From Ariolimax columbianus (lineage: Eukaryota > Mollusca > Gastropoda > Stylommatophora > Arionidae): 64,000 nt of DNA. The stretch covers positions 13,824,454-13,888,453 of the forward strand of contig JAVGWX010000004.1 of assembly GCA_036924085.1 (NCBI GenBank), in the 5' to 3' direction. The notes under the pieces were generated by a model that had not been told where the DNA came from, did no database searches, and worked only from the letters and a program-made list of their open reading frames with translations. Below are positions 46,519 through 57,265 of the stretch, piece by piece. Both the position numbers and the translations under genes were made by a program. Each line of letters opens with the position of its first letter. The stretch's first letter is position 1.

Positions 46519-47472
46519 CGTCGTAGGTACAGACATACCACGCTCATGAGCATCCAGTGAGGAAAGAGCATCTCGCGGCATGCTGCCTTCTCTAGACGGG
46601 TTCTCTGACTCACTTCCGCTTCCTTCTCCGCCGCACTCGCTGTGAGTTTTCACGTGTTTGTTAAGATGGTCGCTTCTCAAGAACTTCTTATTGCATACTG
46701 GACAGGCGAACCGTTTTTCTCCACTGTGAGTTCGAAGATGCCTTTGTAGTTCGTCCGAACGTGTGAACCGCTTACCACAAAAAAGCCAGTTGCAAACAAA
46801 GGGTCGTTCTCCTGTGTGCCAGCGTAGATGAGCTTTGAGATGTGATGTCTTGTTGTAAACTTTACCACAACCAGGAATGTGACAGCTGTGAATGTTGCGT
46901 TTGTGAAGATGTTCACAAGCAGGACCAAGCCGATCAGCTTCTTGGCAGTTCGGACAATCGCAGTTAGCGCGTCCTGTATACCGTCTTTGAGTTCGAGTAC
47001 TGGGCAGTCCAGGCATGCCAGATCTAGTTGCAGCTAGGAAAGGTGACATTGACGCTGCAGCGCCGAGATCTGACTGCGAGGAAAGGATGGACTTGTAAGT
47101 GCTGTAGGTGTCGGGAAGCAAGTGCTGGCCGGACGTCAAGAGAGCATTCGTAGTAACGTTCGAACCCAGGGCGTGAGTTAGAGTAAAATCAGAAGTCGTG
47201 TACGTAGGAGAGATCTGAGACCGGAGGGCTGCTGCTCCGACGGCTGCAGAGTTTGTGTCGGCAAGCCAGGAGCCTGCACCCGAATGCATGTCCCACCATG
47301 TCGATGCACTGTTGACAGACGAAGGCGCCGAGACTTCAGTTTTGATTGTAGGGTGACCTGAGGCATGTGGATTGCTCATATTGAATGACCAAGGATCGTA
47401 TGTCAAAGGGTGCATCCTTGAGTAAACACTGCCAAGGCTTGCACTTCCCAGGCCTGAATCGCTGTGAACAAC
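46492..47472 (-). CDS. Sp6-9: Sp6-9-type zinc-finger transcription factor, last coding exon
   Basis: The minus-strand acceptor ATATTAG (AG at 47474-47473) opens a 326-residue phase-0 exon starting [13 protein letters not shown] and ending DIKPV at the stop 46494-46492. Counting from the Met at 47415: an IKTE SUMO-like site (24-27), a STWWD motif (39-42) as in Sp8/Sp9, the Btd box CDCPNC (152-157), then three C2H2 fingers with C178/C183/H196/H200, C208/C213/H226/H230 and C238/C241/H254/H258. Finger contact residues match [16 protein letters not shown] and RSDHLNKH, which in this family bind GC/GT boxes. Sp6-9 factors act in the nucleus, notably in limb, appendage and neural patterning. The C-terminal tail is Ser/Glu-rich. 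RRYTGRA before the Btd box sets it apart from Sp5 and Sp1-4. Confidence 0.95.
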   Translation of the reverse strand, partial: VVHSDSGLGSASLGSVYSRMHPLTYDPWSFNMSNPHASGHPTIKTEVSAPSSVNSASTWWDMHSGAGSWLADTNSAAVGAAALRSQISPTYTTSDFTLTHALGSNVTTNALLTSGQHLLPDTYSTYKSILSSQSDLGAAASMSPFLAATRSGMPGLPSTRTQRRYTGRANCDCPNCQEADRLGPACEHLHKRNIHSCHIPGCGKVYNKTSHLKAHLRWHTGERPFVCNWLFCGKRFTRSDELQRHLRTHSGEKRFACPVCNKKFLRSDHLNKHVKTHSECGGEGSGSESENPSREGSMPRDALSSLDAHERGMSVPTTHPSDIKPV

Positions 47473-47539
47473 CTAATATAAGAATATAAAGATGAAACAT
47501 CTTATGTTGTTAAATTTGCATATTTGGTGACAATCATAA

Positions 47540-47735
47540 ATTTGTGAATCATATTAATTATTATATCACCCATTTTAGCGATGATCATACATTTGTGAAC
47601 CATATTAATTGTTATATCACCCATATTAGCGATGATCATAAATTTGTGAACCATATTAATTGTTATATCACCCATATTAGCGATGATCATAAATTTGTGA
47701 ACCATATTAATTATTATATCACCCATATTAGCGAT
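47540..47735. repeat. 51-bp minisatellite, four copies, in Sp intron
   Basis: Units contain GTGAACCATATTAATTGTTA then TATCACCCATATTAGCGATG and ATCATAAATTT. The array begins about 70 bp from the acceptor of the last exon. The 51-bp period keeps frames open on both strands. Confidence 0.95.
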
Positions 47736-47764
47736 GATCAACGTCTACTATAACTTTATATCAT

Positions 47765-49350
47765 TCTAGTTCTTCACGTACGTGTTCTTGTTTTTAGATT
47801 ACGTGTGCCAGTTCTTTCCATACCTTTTTTAGTACTAAATAAGATGTTCTAGTTCTTCAGATACTTGTTTTAGTTTTAAAATAACGTGCTCTAGTTTTTC
47901 GCATACTTGTTTTAGTACGTAAATAATGGATTCTAGTCAATTAAAAAAAAAGACAAAGGCTGTCGTCCATCGTAGACGATGATGGCATAATGTATTTTGC
48001 TAGCCATATTTTTAGTAAGGATTAACTGCGCTACTTTTTAATCCTCACTCTCTCGTCTCGAGCCGCACGACTCCAGTGGCAAGTCAAGGACAAGACGAAT
48101 AAGAGGCGACTACGAGATGCAGGGGACTCCGCATCAAGCACCCGTGAAAAAGACGGCAGAGTTCAGAGTCGAACCCACACCACCTGATCACGAAGCCGAC
48201 GGCTTAACCACTTCGACACGGAATCCTCAGTTCTTCAGATATTTGTTCTAGTTCTTCAGCTACTTTTTCTAGTCCATCACATACTTGTTTTAGTATGTAA
48301 ATAATGTGTTCTAGTCCATCACATACTTGTTTTAGTATGTAAATAATGTGTTCTAGTCCATCGCATACTTGTTTTAGTATGTAAATAATGTGTTCTAGTC
48401 CATCACATACTTGTTTTAGTATGTAAATAATGTGTTCTAGTCCATCACATACTTGTTTTAGTATGTAAATAATGTGTTCTAGTCCATCCCATACGTGTTT
48501 TAGTATGTAAATAATGTGTTCTAGTCCATCGCATACTTGTTTTAGTATGTAAATAATGTGTTCTAGTCCATCACATACTTGTTTTAGTATGTAAATAATG
48601 TGTTCTAGTCCATCACATACTTGTTTTAGTATGTAAATAATGTGTTCTAGTCCATCACATACTTGTTTTAGTATGTAAATAATGTGTTCTAGTCCATCAC
48701 ATACTTGTTTTAGTATGTAAATAATGTGTTCTAGTCCATCACATACTTGTTTTAGTATGTAAATAATGTGTTCTAGTCCATCACATACTTGTTTTAGTAT
48801 GTAAATAATGTGTTCTAGTCCATCACATACGTGTTTTAGTATGTAAATAATGTGTTCTAGTCCATCACATACGTGTTTTAGTATGTAAATAATGTGTTCT
48901 AGTCCATCACATACGTGTACTCTTTCTTCACATACTTGTTCTAGATCTTCATATACTTGTTCTAGTTCTCACATACTTGTTCTAGTTCTCATATACGTGT
49001 TCTAGAACTTCACATACTTGTTCTAGTTCTCACACATCTGTTTGTTCTAGTTCTCACATACTTGGTCTAGATCTTCATATACTTGTTCTAGTTCTCACAT
49101 ACTTGTTCTAGATCTTCACATACTTGTTTTAGTTCTCACATACTTGTTCTAGATCTTCACATACTTGTTCTAGATCTTCACATACTTGTTATAGATCTTC
49201 ACATTCTTGTTCTAAATCTCACATACTTGTTCTAGATCTTCACATACTTGTTCTAGTTCTCACATACTTGTTCTAGATCTTCACATACTTGTTCTAGATC
49301 TTCACATACTTGTTCTAGATCTTCGTATACTTGTTATAGATCTTCACATA
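47765..49350. repeat. 21/42-bp minisatellite in Sp intron, split by a SINE
   Basis: Centre (48265-48910): about 15 nearly identical 42-bp units, TAGTCCATCACATACTTGTT then TTAGTATGTAAATAATGTGT. Right (48910-49350): about 21 units of 20-21 bp, TAGATCTTCACATACTTGTT. Left (47765-47942 and 48228-48265): decayed units such as TAGTTCTTCAGATACTTGTT. The 42-bp unit is two diverged 21-bp units, so it is a higher-order repeat. The SINE 47943-48227 sits inside the old left edge. Confidence 0.95.
47943..48227 (-). repeat. tRNA-derived SINE, copy 2
   Basis: On the minus strand the head reads GATTCCGTGTCGAAGTGGTT then AAGCCG (A box) and GTGGGTTCGACTCTG (intact B box GGTTCGACTC at 48174-48165). The body ends near CATCATCGTCTACGATGGAC and a run of T. 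Nearly the same sequence as 25979-26254. The pol III promoter looks intact here; the copy interrupts a minisatellite. Confidence 0.9.
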
Positions 49351-49489
49351 GTCTTAATAAAGACTTTATTGAACGAGAAATGTATAGAATGTTGGTCTAA
49401 TGAAGTGTCTCAAGGAAATTGAAAATGTCACTAACAAAGAACAACGACATCATTATCTCTAAAACATCATTATGGAAAACTGTGCTCTC

Positions 49490-50265
49490 TTCACATTCCT
49501 CAAACTTCACATTCCTCAAACTTCACATTCCTCAAACTTCACATTCCTCAAACTTCACATTCCTCAAACTTCACATTCCTCAAACTTAACATTCCTCAAA
49601 CTTCACATTCCTCAAACTTCACATTCCTCAAATTTCACATTCCTCAAACTTCACATTCCTCAAAGTTCACATTCCTCAAACTTCACATTCCTCAAATTTC
49701 ACATTCCTCAAACTTCACATTCCTCAAAGTTCACATTCCTCAAACTTCACATTCCTCAAATTTCACATTCCTCAAACTTCACATTCCTCAAAGTTCACAT
49801 TCCTCAAACTTCACATTCCTCAAATTTCACATTCCTCAAACTTCACATTCCTCAAACTTCACATTCCTCAAAGTTCACATTTATCAAACTTAACATTCCT
49901 CAAAGTTCACATTCTTCAAACTTCACATTCCTCAAACTTCACATTCCTCAAACTTCACATTCCTCAAACTTCACATTTCTCAAACTTCACATTCCTCAAA
50001 CTTCACATTCTTCAAAGTTCACATTCCTCATACTTTACATTCCTCAAACTTCACATTCCTCAAACTTCACATTCCTCAAACTTCACATTCCTCAAACTTC
50101 ACATTCTTCAAAGTTCACATTCCTCAAACTTCACATTCCTCAAATGTCACATTTCTCAAACTTCACATTCCTCAAACTTCACATTTCTCAAATGTCACAT
50201 TCCTCAAAGTTCACATTCCTCAAACTTCACATTCCTCAAACTTCACAATCCTTAAAACTTGCCGG
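49490..50265. repeat. 16-bp minisatellite, about 48 copies, in Sp intron
   Basis: Units are CACATTCCTCAAACTT with AATTT, AAGTT and AATGT variants. Three units give 48 bp, so the plus strand translates to a 16-residue repeat with no stop for 298 codons. No other coding evidence. On the plus strand it is almost free of G. Confidence 0.96.
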
Positions 50266-50269
50266 CGGT

Positions 50270-50700
50270 AGAAATGTGATTTCTGAAAAGTCTTTCGTTG
50301 TTGCTTTCAGAAGCATTTATTTACGGGAATTTCGAGAAAGAAACTTGCGATATTGTGTATATAGATGAGACTTGGATACAAGCACATCATACTGATGAAA
50401 AGGAGTGACAATCTGCAGATGGAACTAAACAGAGGATCATGTCGAGTTGTAGAGGACAGCCATTGATAATAGATCAAGTAGGTAGTTCAGAGACATAATG
50501 GATCTTTGAATGGTGAACTCGTGTTTGGATCACAATCTACCGGCATTCGGCACCATCATTCAGAGATGAATGGTCCCATATTTAGAGAGTGGATTGAGAA
50601 ACTATACTTCCGTCGTTAGATAGACACTCCTGTTTGGTAATAGACAATGCTTCCTACCATAATGCAAGGGCACTGGAAGTCAAGGTTCCGATATCAGCAA
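50270..50700 (+). mobile_element. DDE transposase relic (Tc1/mariner-like DDE_3 type)
   Basis: Joined by eye: GNFEKETCDIVYIDETWIQA then HHTDEKE and a stop, later HSEMNGPIFREWIEKLYF, later VIDNASYHNARALE. These are the first catalytic block (YIDETW), the 'EMNG..F..W..' helix and the second Asp block (IDNASYH) of DDE transposases. At least two frame changes and several stops. The final Glu block and terminal repeats were not found. It lies in the Sp intron, antisense to the gene. Confidence 0.78.
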
Positions 50701-51442
50701 GAGCACATTCAATTAACGAAAATGAACATCAAACGTAAATTGCTGTTACTTGTAAAGAATACACACAGGACAAAGACGTTTCACTTTGACAAAGTAATTC
50801 AGGGGCAGGGCCATATGTGTTTAAGATTGCACATCGGACCATGCACATTGAAATCCGATAAAACTGGTTTTAGCAAAGGTGAAATGGAGGGGGCAAGGGA
50901 CAACAAAACCTTGAAACTATCAGATGAAAAGAAAAATGTTTATTCTGCCATCTCAGACATTGACAAACCGTTCTGGGTTAAATGTAAAGACTATACCACG
51001 AAAGATGGCGCCATAATTGGCTGCGAGTCTACATTTCTCTACTGTTTTGGATCATTATGGATGCCGCTAGACCAAGGATTTGCCTGGAATTCACACTAGT
51101 CGGCGACTTCACTTGTGTTCACTGAAACGTGGTGTTGTTTTCCGTCTGGACTTGCTATTTCGTTCTTTTTTTGTGATTTCTTCCATCCGTTTATCCTGGT
51201 CTGGACGCCGGCTGAATGGCACTACGCTTATACATGTGACGTATTTCACGGGTTAGTTCTGCCGGTTCACCTTCGCGAATTTGGCGTGTGGGAATTTTAG
51301 ATGCTACTATGATGAGTTCAATACAGCTGGGGAGAGATGCCAGACCCACTCACACGCTGAGTGTTGTCCATGCGACCTCTTGTGGTTATCGAAAAGGCAC
51401 GACAAACTGCGTTAGATGCCATCCCACCTTTCTTTCCTGCGG

Positions 51443-51730
51443 GTACATGTTTCCGGAAAGGCTTCGGTGGTAACCCTGAGGCAAAATCTGCATCCTATGC
51501 TATCTCCAGTCGTCTCGATGAATGTCTTGCCACTGGCAAAAGGTAGCTTAGGCTCTGTGAGTGAGGTTGACAAAAGGCGCAGTTTCTTCCTCACTTTAAT
51601 CCAAATAACCGCGCAAGTCACCCATTTCAGCGGACACAGCAAGAGATACGACTGTCCACACGGCTGAACAAAGAGAGTGGTCTTCATCACTTGTGATGGA
51701 CAACAACTATGTCACCACGAAAGAGGAAGG
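51443..51730 (+). repeat. SINE-like repeat, core-sharing family
   Basis: CTATCTCCAGTCGTCTCGAT, TGCCACTGGCAAAAGGTAGC, GTGAGTGAGGTTGAC and CCATTTCAGCGGACACAGC pair with 2690-2970. The 'CCACTGG...GTGAGG' core also appears in the tRNA-headed SINE. Confidence 0.65.
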
Positions 51731-52289
51731 TGGTTATGGACAGAATGATGGTTTGTGATTCATTCAGCTGACGACAGTCACCAATCTCTTTGACTCAGCC
51801 GATTCTGAATAGCGGGAGTACATCTACGCATATGTTGATTTTAAACATAAATTACATTAATTAATACATAGTAAATAACTTACCATGAAACTTGGAACAC
51901 GACATTTAATTGCAATAACTTCAATTAAAAAGAAACTGACAAAATAAACACACAGCATTAGTTACGTAATTTTCTTTCAACACGCAGCTCTCCCTGGAAA
52001 TCTATATATTATAAACATTAATGTGTACATTTGTAAAAACAAATAATTTACTCATACCCCAGTGATTAGGTTAAGATACGCCTGCAGCTTTTAATGTGGT
52101 ATACATTACAGGAGGTATTGTAATATGTGTTCATACGCCTGCAGCTTTTAATGTGGTATACATTACAGGAAGTACTGTAATATGTGGTGTGTGTATAAAC
52201 GATAACTATTGGCCTCATAAAAATGACAAAGAAAAAGTATGTTTTGATAAATGTGTGTCAGCATAATGTTTCTTTATAATACATTAGTT

Positions 52290-52500
52290 AGTTGTCCACC
52301 GCATGCGATGATGGCCACACCATCAGACGGTTTTGTCTTGACGATGTAACTTGGATTATAGTGATGAAGTAGCCGCGCTTGTAATCAACCTCACTCTCTG
52401 GTCCCGAGCAACATTGGACAAGTGGTAAGACATAAGTTAAGACGACTGGAGGCAACTCAGGAAGCAGACGTTCTGGTCCCACCTCCCTTGAGACCAGGAG
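52290..52500 (-). repeat. SINE-like repeat, core-sharing family, diverged
   Basis: Reverse-complemented: GCCTCCAGTCGTCTTAAC, TACCACTTGTCCAATGTTGC, CAGAGAGTGAGGTTGATTAC and CATCATCGCATGCGGTGGAC. It bridges the 51-kb copy and the tRNA-headed SINE, sharing its 3' CATCATCG end. Confidence 0.6.
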
Positions 52501-52689
52501 CCGCTTGAAACTTGCCGGATTCGGTCACCAACCGTTTCGTTCATCGCTTTGAGAATTTTTTTATTTGTTCATAAAACATTAACGTCGTAATGAAACTAGG
52601 AGCACATGCAACAATTCAAATTAATAGGATTGATAGTTTGAGGGAGTCACTCAAATATTAGTTGTGAAAAAATCACTCTTATTTAAGTT

Positions 52690-52862
52690 GTGATGTAGTC
52701 ACTTTTTTATCAGTTGTGAAGGAGTTACTCTAATATCAGTTGTGAAGGAGTCACTCTAATATCAGTTGTGAAGGAGTTACTCTAATATCAGTTGTGAAGG
52801 AGTTACTCTAATATCAGTTGTGAAGGCGTCACTCGTATACTGTGTCAGTTGTGAGAGAATTA
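52690..52862. repeat. 26-bp tandem repeat, about six copies
   Basis: Units contain TTGTGAAGGAGTTACTCTAA then TATCAG. Decayed on both sides. Confidence 0.9.
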
Positions 52863-53560
52863 CTCTAATATTAGTTTGCGAAAGCCTAGCTCAACACTGT
52901 ATTAATTGGTCTGCCTTGTTCTGTTTTCTGTCGACCAATCAAATGTTTCTACGTCTCCATTTCAGAACACCACATTCACATTTGCTTTACTTTTAAACAT
53001 ACTTTTCTTAAACTGGTTTTTTAAAATCGCAATATAAAATTATAAGAGGAACTAGAATGGAAAAAGGGTTGTATAGAGGAGTCAAGAAACAAAATTAGAA
53101 GAAGAGGTTTAAGGGAACAAGCGTAGAACAGATACGTTAAGAGATATGAGATAGGGATAGAAGGGAACACGATTAGTTTAAATGCGTGAAGAAAGAGAAT
53201 TAGAGGTAGAGATTGAAGGATCACGCACATTATAGATGACGAAAGAAAATTAAACGCTGATATATAGACAGAAAAAGCAGTTTAGATGAGAGAATAAATA
53301 AGATTAGAAGAATAGAAATAGATAGAAGAGAGAAGAGTAGCTTAGGTGAGCGAATAAACAAGATTAGAAGTAGAGATATAGATAGAAGGGAACCACATTA
53401 GTATAGAAGTGTGAAGAAATACAATGAGAACAAGTTAAATTTGCTATGATGAACTGGAATATTCATTAGGTCGGCTGTTTAGTTCAGTTTCAATATTTCG
53501 TTGATTTGGAATTCAAATAATTCAGGGTTCGAATTATTGGATCTCAAATGTATGTGTGTA

Positions 53561-53561
<1 letters not shown>

Positions 53562-53598
<37 letters not shown>

Positions 53599-53640
53599 GG
53601 TGTGGGTTGAAGTGTGTGTATGTGTGCGTGTATGTGTATC
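53562..53640. repeat. (TA)n and GT-rich microsatellite
   Basis: A TA run of about 34 bp followed by a GTGTGTATGTGTGCGTG tract, about 160 bp from the Sp donor site. Confidence 0.95.
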
Positions 53641-53799
53641 TTTGTGCGTGGGGGCGTTAACTAACCATTCTTCCGTTGAATTAAGTGTGTGTGGCATTGA
53701 TTGATTTTGTTTGTTGTTCATTCATCGTCCACGATTGTCTTCTGCATAATATAATTAGCTATCAGTCACCTGAAATGTCCCTTTATCCAGATGGCTTAC

Positions 53800-54168
53800 C
53801 TTGTGCTGGACTTGCGACTGCGACCCGTCACTACTGCACATCCCACCTCCTATCGGGGATGACATTGCATAAAAATCATTAGGGTAAACTGCTCCACCAC
53901 CTGGCGAAGATGACGTCACAGAGAGTCCGTATCCCAAGTAGGCGGAGCTTGAGTGAGACGACGTCAGTGAAGGCGTTTTCTGTCCCCCTGATAATCCACC
54001 ACTAAGTGCACAAGGACTTGGCGACGTAGGCTCTGACTTGCGCCAAGGAAGAAAGCCACATTTACTGGATGGAGAATCACTAAATGGAGGCGGTGATCTG
54101 TTGCTGATTTTGTTACATTGGGCGGCTAACATGGCAAGTGGCGTGCCAGGACCTAACGGATGAGGTTC
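53800..54168 (-). CDS. Sp6-9: Sp6-9-type transcription factor, N-terminal exon
   Basis: The minus-strand acceptor AAATCAG (AG at 54170-54169) opens a 123-codon exon in phase 0 that ends CACAAG before the donor GTAAGC. It begins EPHPLGPGTPLAMLAAQCNK, then ISNRSPPPF. This is the conserved Sp-family N-terminal box; Sp8 proteins have 'GSTPLAMLAATCNKIG' at the same place, preceded by a short first exon. The rest is Ser/Pro/Gly-rich with KCGFLPWRKS, a GLSGGQ stretch and an S-rich centre, ending SQSQVQHK. The open frame upstream of the Met (E to A) and the acceptor argue that the true start lies in an earlier exon, though the internal Met at 54132 could serve as a start. Joined to the last exon the known part is 449 residues. 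Confidence 0.93.
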
Positions 54169-55045
54169 CTGATTTGGATAATGTCAATAACACTCATTAC
54201 ACACATATCACATGAGCAAACATTGCAGTAATTAAATAACATCTCGTTTCAAGTATGCAAATCTAAATACCAAAACATTGAATGTTGTATCCAAAATAAA
54301 GACTAATCGATTATAGCTTTCGTTCCTAAAATGTAGAAACTTCGAAAAGATCTACAGCAGGCCATGTCACCATCTTTCATTGATCCCAGCAAATGATTAC
54401 ACTCATTGATATGTTTCGTTGTATAATGACACCTTATGTTAAAGTGCATCGTTTCAGTAGTCTTCACCGTCTGGCAGTATGTCTTCATCATTCTAGTCTA
54501 GTACTAGTAGTCCATTGCAACGTGGCGCAAAATTATTTCAAAATGTCAGTGCGTGGCGCTTATATGAGCGTCCATCACATGACGTACCTGTCAAGTGCCA
54601 CCAGACTAATAACTTTCCTTTTATAATGATGAGTTTGATAAATCCTTGTGTGTCTGCAAATTTGTTGTGAAATCCTCTCACGTGATTTTCTTAGTATATA
54701 CATATAATTGTGTCGCATCTAGATAACTACTAATATTTGGACTAATCCTTATTTAGAAGAAGAACGGGTATTTCCCAATGAACGTACGTTAAGACAACAG
54801 AATGATAACCGGTCCACGTGCACATTCATCGACGTACAGTAAACATCTTAAAACTCAGAAACCCTTTAAACCGGTTCTATAGAATATTCTAAATATTTTG
54901 CTCGTATTCATTTTACGATTTGGGAAGAATCTAGTCTAGTCAGTAAATAAAATAAACCAAGGCCAAATCAGGACAAATGTTGGAGGTCATGAGAAATTGT
55001 AAGACCACATTACTGCGACTTTCATCTAGCATAGCAAGATTATGT
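54169..55045. other. Upstream intron of the Sp gene, no recognised feature
   Basis: Looked for a short first exon ending in a donor (a start Met with a SLLG-like stretch) on the minus strand and did not find a convincing one. Unique-looking AT-rich DNA. Confidence 0.5.
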
Positions 55046-55046
55046 T

Positions 55047-55112
55047 TTAACTTAACTTAACATCTTTATACTGGTTTAGAAGACCCTGCAGAGTCTGTAT
55101 AACCTGTTTTAA
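55047..55112 (-). mobile_element. CR1/L2-like LINE 3' tail
   Basis: TTAACTTAACTTAACATC then TTTATACTGGTTTAGAAGAC and CTGCAGAGTCTGTATAACC: the terminal 60 bp of the family only. A weaker echo (TTAAACTGGTTTCGAAAGCT) lies at 55786-55840. Confidence 0.75.
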
Positions 55113-55374
55113 CTAGATATTGAGCTAACTCAAATTGATCATAACTCATCGGTACTCCCTACCATCGTAATTGTGTTTACTTGTATCTAAACATTGCTAT
55201 TATTTCTATTTTCGCAACCCTCGTTAAGTTCCCTGCATTCTACATTTATTATTCATACACATTCGTCTTGTGTCAGTGAATTACTCACTAAAATATGGAA
55301 TAATCTAGAAGTTCTCAAACGTTTACTGATTGCAACAACGCTCACAAGTCAACAAAACTGTTTGCTCTTTTAGC

Positions 55375-55575
55375 ACTATGGTTTTTATTTTGCGCTTTTC
55401 GGCACAGTTCATCCGACTTCAGCATGCATTTTATGTAAGTGTCTGGTTCCTCCTGCATTTTCTAAGGGTTTGCTTCCCCGGGGTAACGGCTGGTGCTGTG
55501 ATGGAGATCAAACCCAGCACCTTCTAGTTGTGAGCCGAGTCCCTTAACCCCTGGCCCACGCCGTCCCCGCACAAA
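55375..55575 (-). repeat. R1 copy 6 with tRNA-like head
   Basis: On the minus strand: GACGGCGTGGGCCAGGGGTT then AAGGGACTCGGC (A-box-like) and GTGCTGGGTTTGATCTCC (B-box-like), a body with ACCCTTAGAAAATGCAGG, then GCTGAAGTCGGATGAACTGT and GCCGAAAAGCGCAAAA, the R1 end. It is the only copy where a tRNA-like head is joined to R1, suggesting R1 includes a SINE or that SINEs captured its tail. Confidence 0.6.
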
Positions 55576-55579
55576 CAAA

Positions 55580-56220
55580 TTGACTTTGAGAAGCATTGGA
55601 ACCTACATTAAAGGCGAAAACCAAATAACAATGTTCGGTTGATAACTAAGATTAAATAAGTGTAAAACAGCAAATCACACAGTGCTCGCTGCATTTTTTA
55701 AAGTCCTTAATAAATTGTTAGGGCATGATACTAAACTATCCAGATCTCCACAGTGAACAGAGTGGATCATTTCTAACTGAACTTATTTAAACTGGTTTCG
55801 AAAGCTCTGCAAAGTCTGTACACAACTAGTTTCTTCTGCTTATTAATATTGATCAAACGAGGAAATCACGTATCACTGCACTTGTGACTGCGGACATAAC
55901 TGCGTGTGGTCCTTTCTAACTAACAGATTTGACAATTTGTAAAAAGTTGGCAATGCTATGTCGCTAGCGTCGATTTGCCAGGACGAGTTTTCTTTACAAA
56001 AATCTCACGTTTTGTTATTTTCATGTCCTGGTTCACATGGTTCATTAAAAGCGTATATTACATTACAGGAAATAGTTTGTTGTTTTGTTTGTTTGTTTGT
56101 TTATTTTGTTGTGTGTTTAGTTTACATAATCATTTCGGGGGTGGCGAAAGAAGATTTCAGTTCCCAACAAAGCTTACCAGCACATCCACGAAAGAGCACA
56201 GCAAATAAATTAATATAGGT
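55580..56220. other. No recognised feature
   Basis: Contains a GTTT run at 56083-56105 and the weak CR1-like echo near 55786. Nothing else. Confidence 0.6.
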
Positions 56221-56224
56221 ACTG

Positions 56225-57265
56225 GTCACTCTCTTGTTATCAGTTTATGGAGTAGTCACTCTCCTGTTATCAGTTTATGGAGTGGTCACTCTCCTGTTAT
56301 CAGTTTATGGAGTGGTCACGCTCCTATTATCAGTTTATGGAGTAGTTACTCTCCTGTTATCAGTTTATGGAGTGGTCACTCACCTGTTATCAGTTTATGG
56401 AGTAGTCACTCTCCTGTTAGCAGTTTATGGGAGTGGGGGGAGTCATTCTCCTGTTAGCAGTTTATGGGGTTGGGGGGTTCATTCTCCTGTTAGCAGTATA
56501 TGGGGGTGGGGGGGTTCCTTTTCCTGTTATCAGTTTATTGGGGTAGGAGGTCGTGGGGGGCGGGGGGGGGGGAGTGTGGGGGTCATTCTCCTGTTAGCAG
56601 TTTATGGGGATGGGGGGTTCATTCTCCTGTTAGCAGTTTGTGGGGGTGGGGGGTTTATTCTCCTGTTAGCAGTTTATGGGAGGGGGGGGGGGGGTGGGGG
56701 GTCATTCTCCTGTTAGCAGTTTATGGGGGTGGGGGGGTTCCTTTTCCTGTTAGCAGTTTATGGGGGTGGGGGTTCCTTTTCCTGTTAGCAGTTTATTGGG
56801 ATGGGAGGTCATGGGGTGGGGTGGTTCCTTCTCCTGTTAGCAGTTTATTGGGGTGGGAGGTCGGGGGGGGGGGCGCTCATTCTCCTGTTATCAGTTTAGG
56901 GGGTTGGGGGTTCATTCTCCTGTTAGCACTTAATGGGGATGGGGGGGTCATTCTCCTGTTATAAGTTTATGGGGGTGGAGGGTTCCTTCTCCTGTTAGCA
57001 GTTTATTGGGGTGGGAGGTCGGGGGAAGGGGGGGCGGGTCATTCTCCTGTTAGCAGTTTAAAGAGTGGGCACTTTCTTGTTAGCAATTTATGGGGGTGGG
57101 GTAGGGGTTTATTCTCCTGTAAGGAGTTTTTGGGGGCGGGGTGGGGGCAGGGGTTATTCTCCTGTTAGCAGTTTATGGGGTGATCATTCGCTTTTTAGCG
57201 AGGTTAGGAGTGGTCACTCTCCTGTTAGCAAGGTTAGGAGTGGTCACTCTCCTGTTAGCAAGTTT
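56225..57265. repeat. 30-bp minisatellite with poly-G expansions
   Basis: Left part: seven 30-bp units, GGTCACTCTCCTGTTATCAG then TTTATGGAGT. From about 56425 the GGAGT segment grows into G runs (up to about 10 or 11) with TTCATTCTCCTGTTAGCAGT between them; units become 30-75 bp. After 57180 units return to the short form. The G-rich runs are on the plus strand only. Confidence 0.93.

Larger units (their letters stand above)
47473..53799 (-). other. Sp gene intron, phase 0, about 6.3 kb
   Basis: Donor AAG|GTAAGC at 53800/53799 and acceptor ATATTAG at 47473 are both phase 0, so the exons join as VQHK-VVHSD. The intron holds four tandem arrays, a SINE, two SINE-like pieces and a DDE transposase relic. 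Stretches 50760-51440, 51730-52290 and 52865-53550 show nothing recognisable; 53235-53400 has a doubled segment around GTAGAGATATAGATAGAAGG-like text. Confidence 0.9.

Noticed and set aside
46677..46928. 83-codon minus frame overlapping the Sp exon
   Set aside because: It is the zinc-finger coding sequence read in the wrong frame.
48165..48227. A tRNA gene on the minus strand
   Set aside because: A and B boxes are present, but the acceptor stem cannot pair and the sequence continues into a SINE body with a second copy elsewhere.
49472..50368. 298-codon frame with a 16-residue repeat
   Set aside because: A 16-bp DNA repeat read in three frames gives it; it runs on into a transposase relic and lies in an intron.
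50647..51099. 150-codon open frame after the DDE relic
   Set aside because: It begins in the wrong frame across the transposase IDNASYH block, and no domain is seen downstream.
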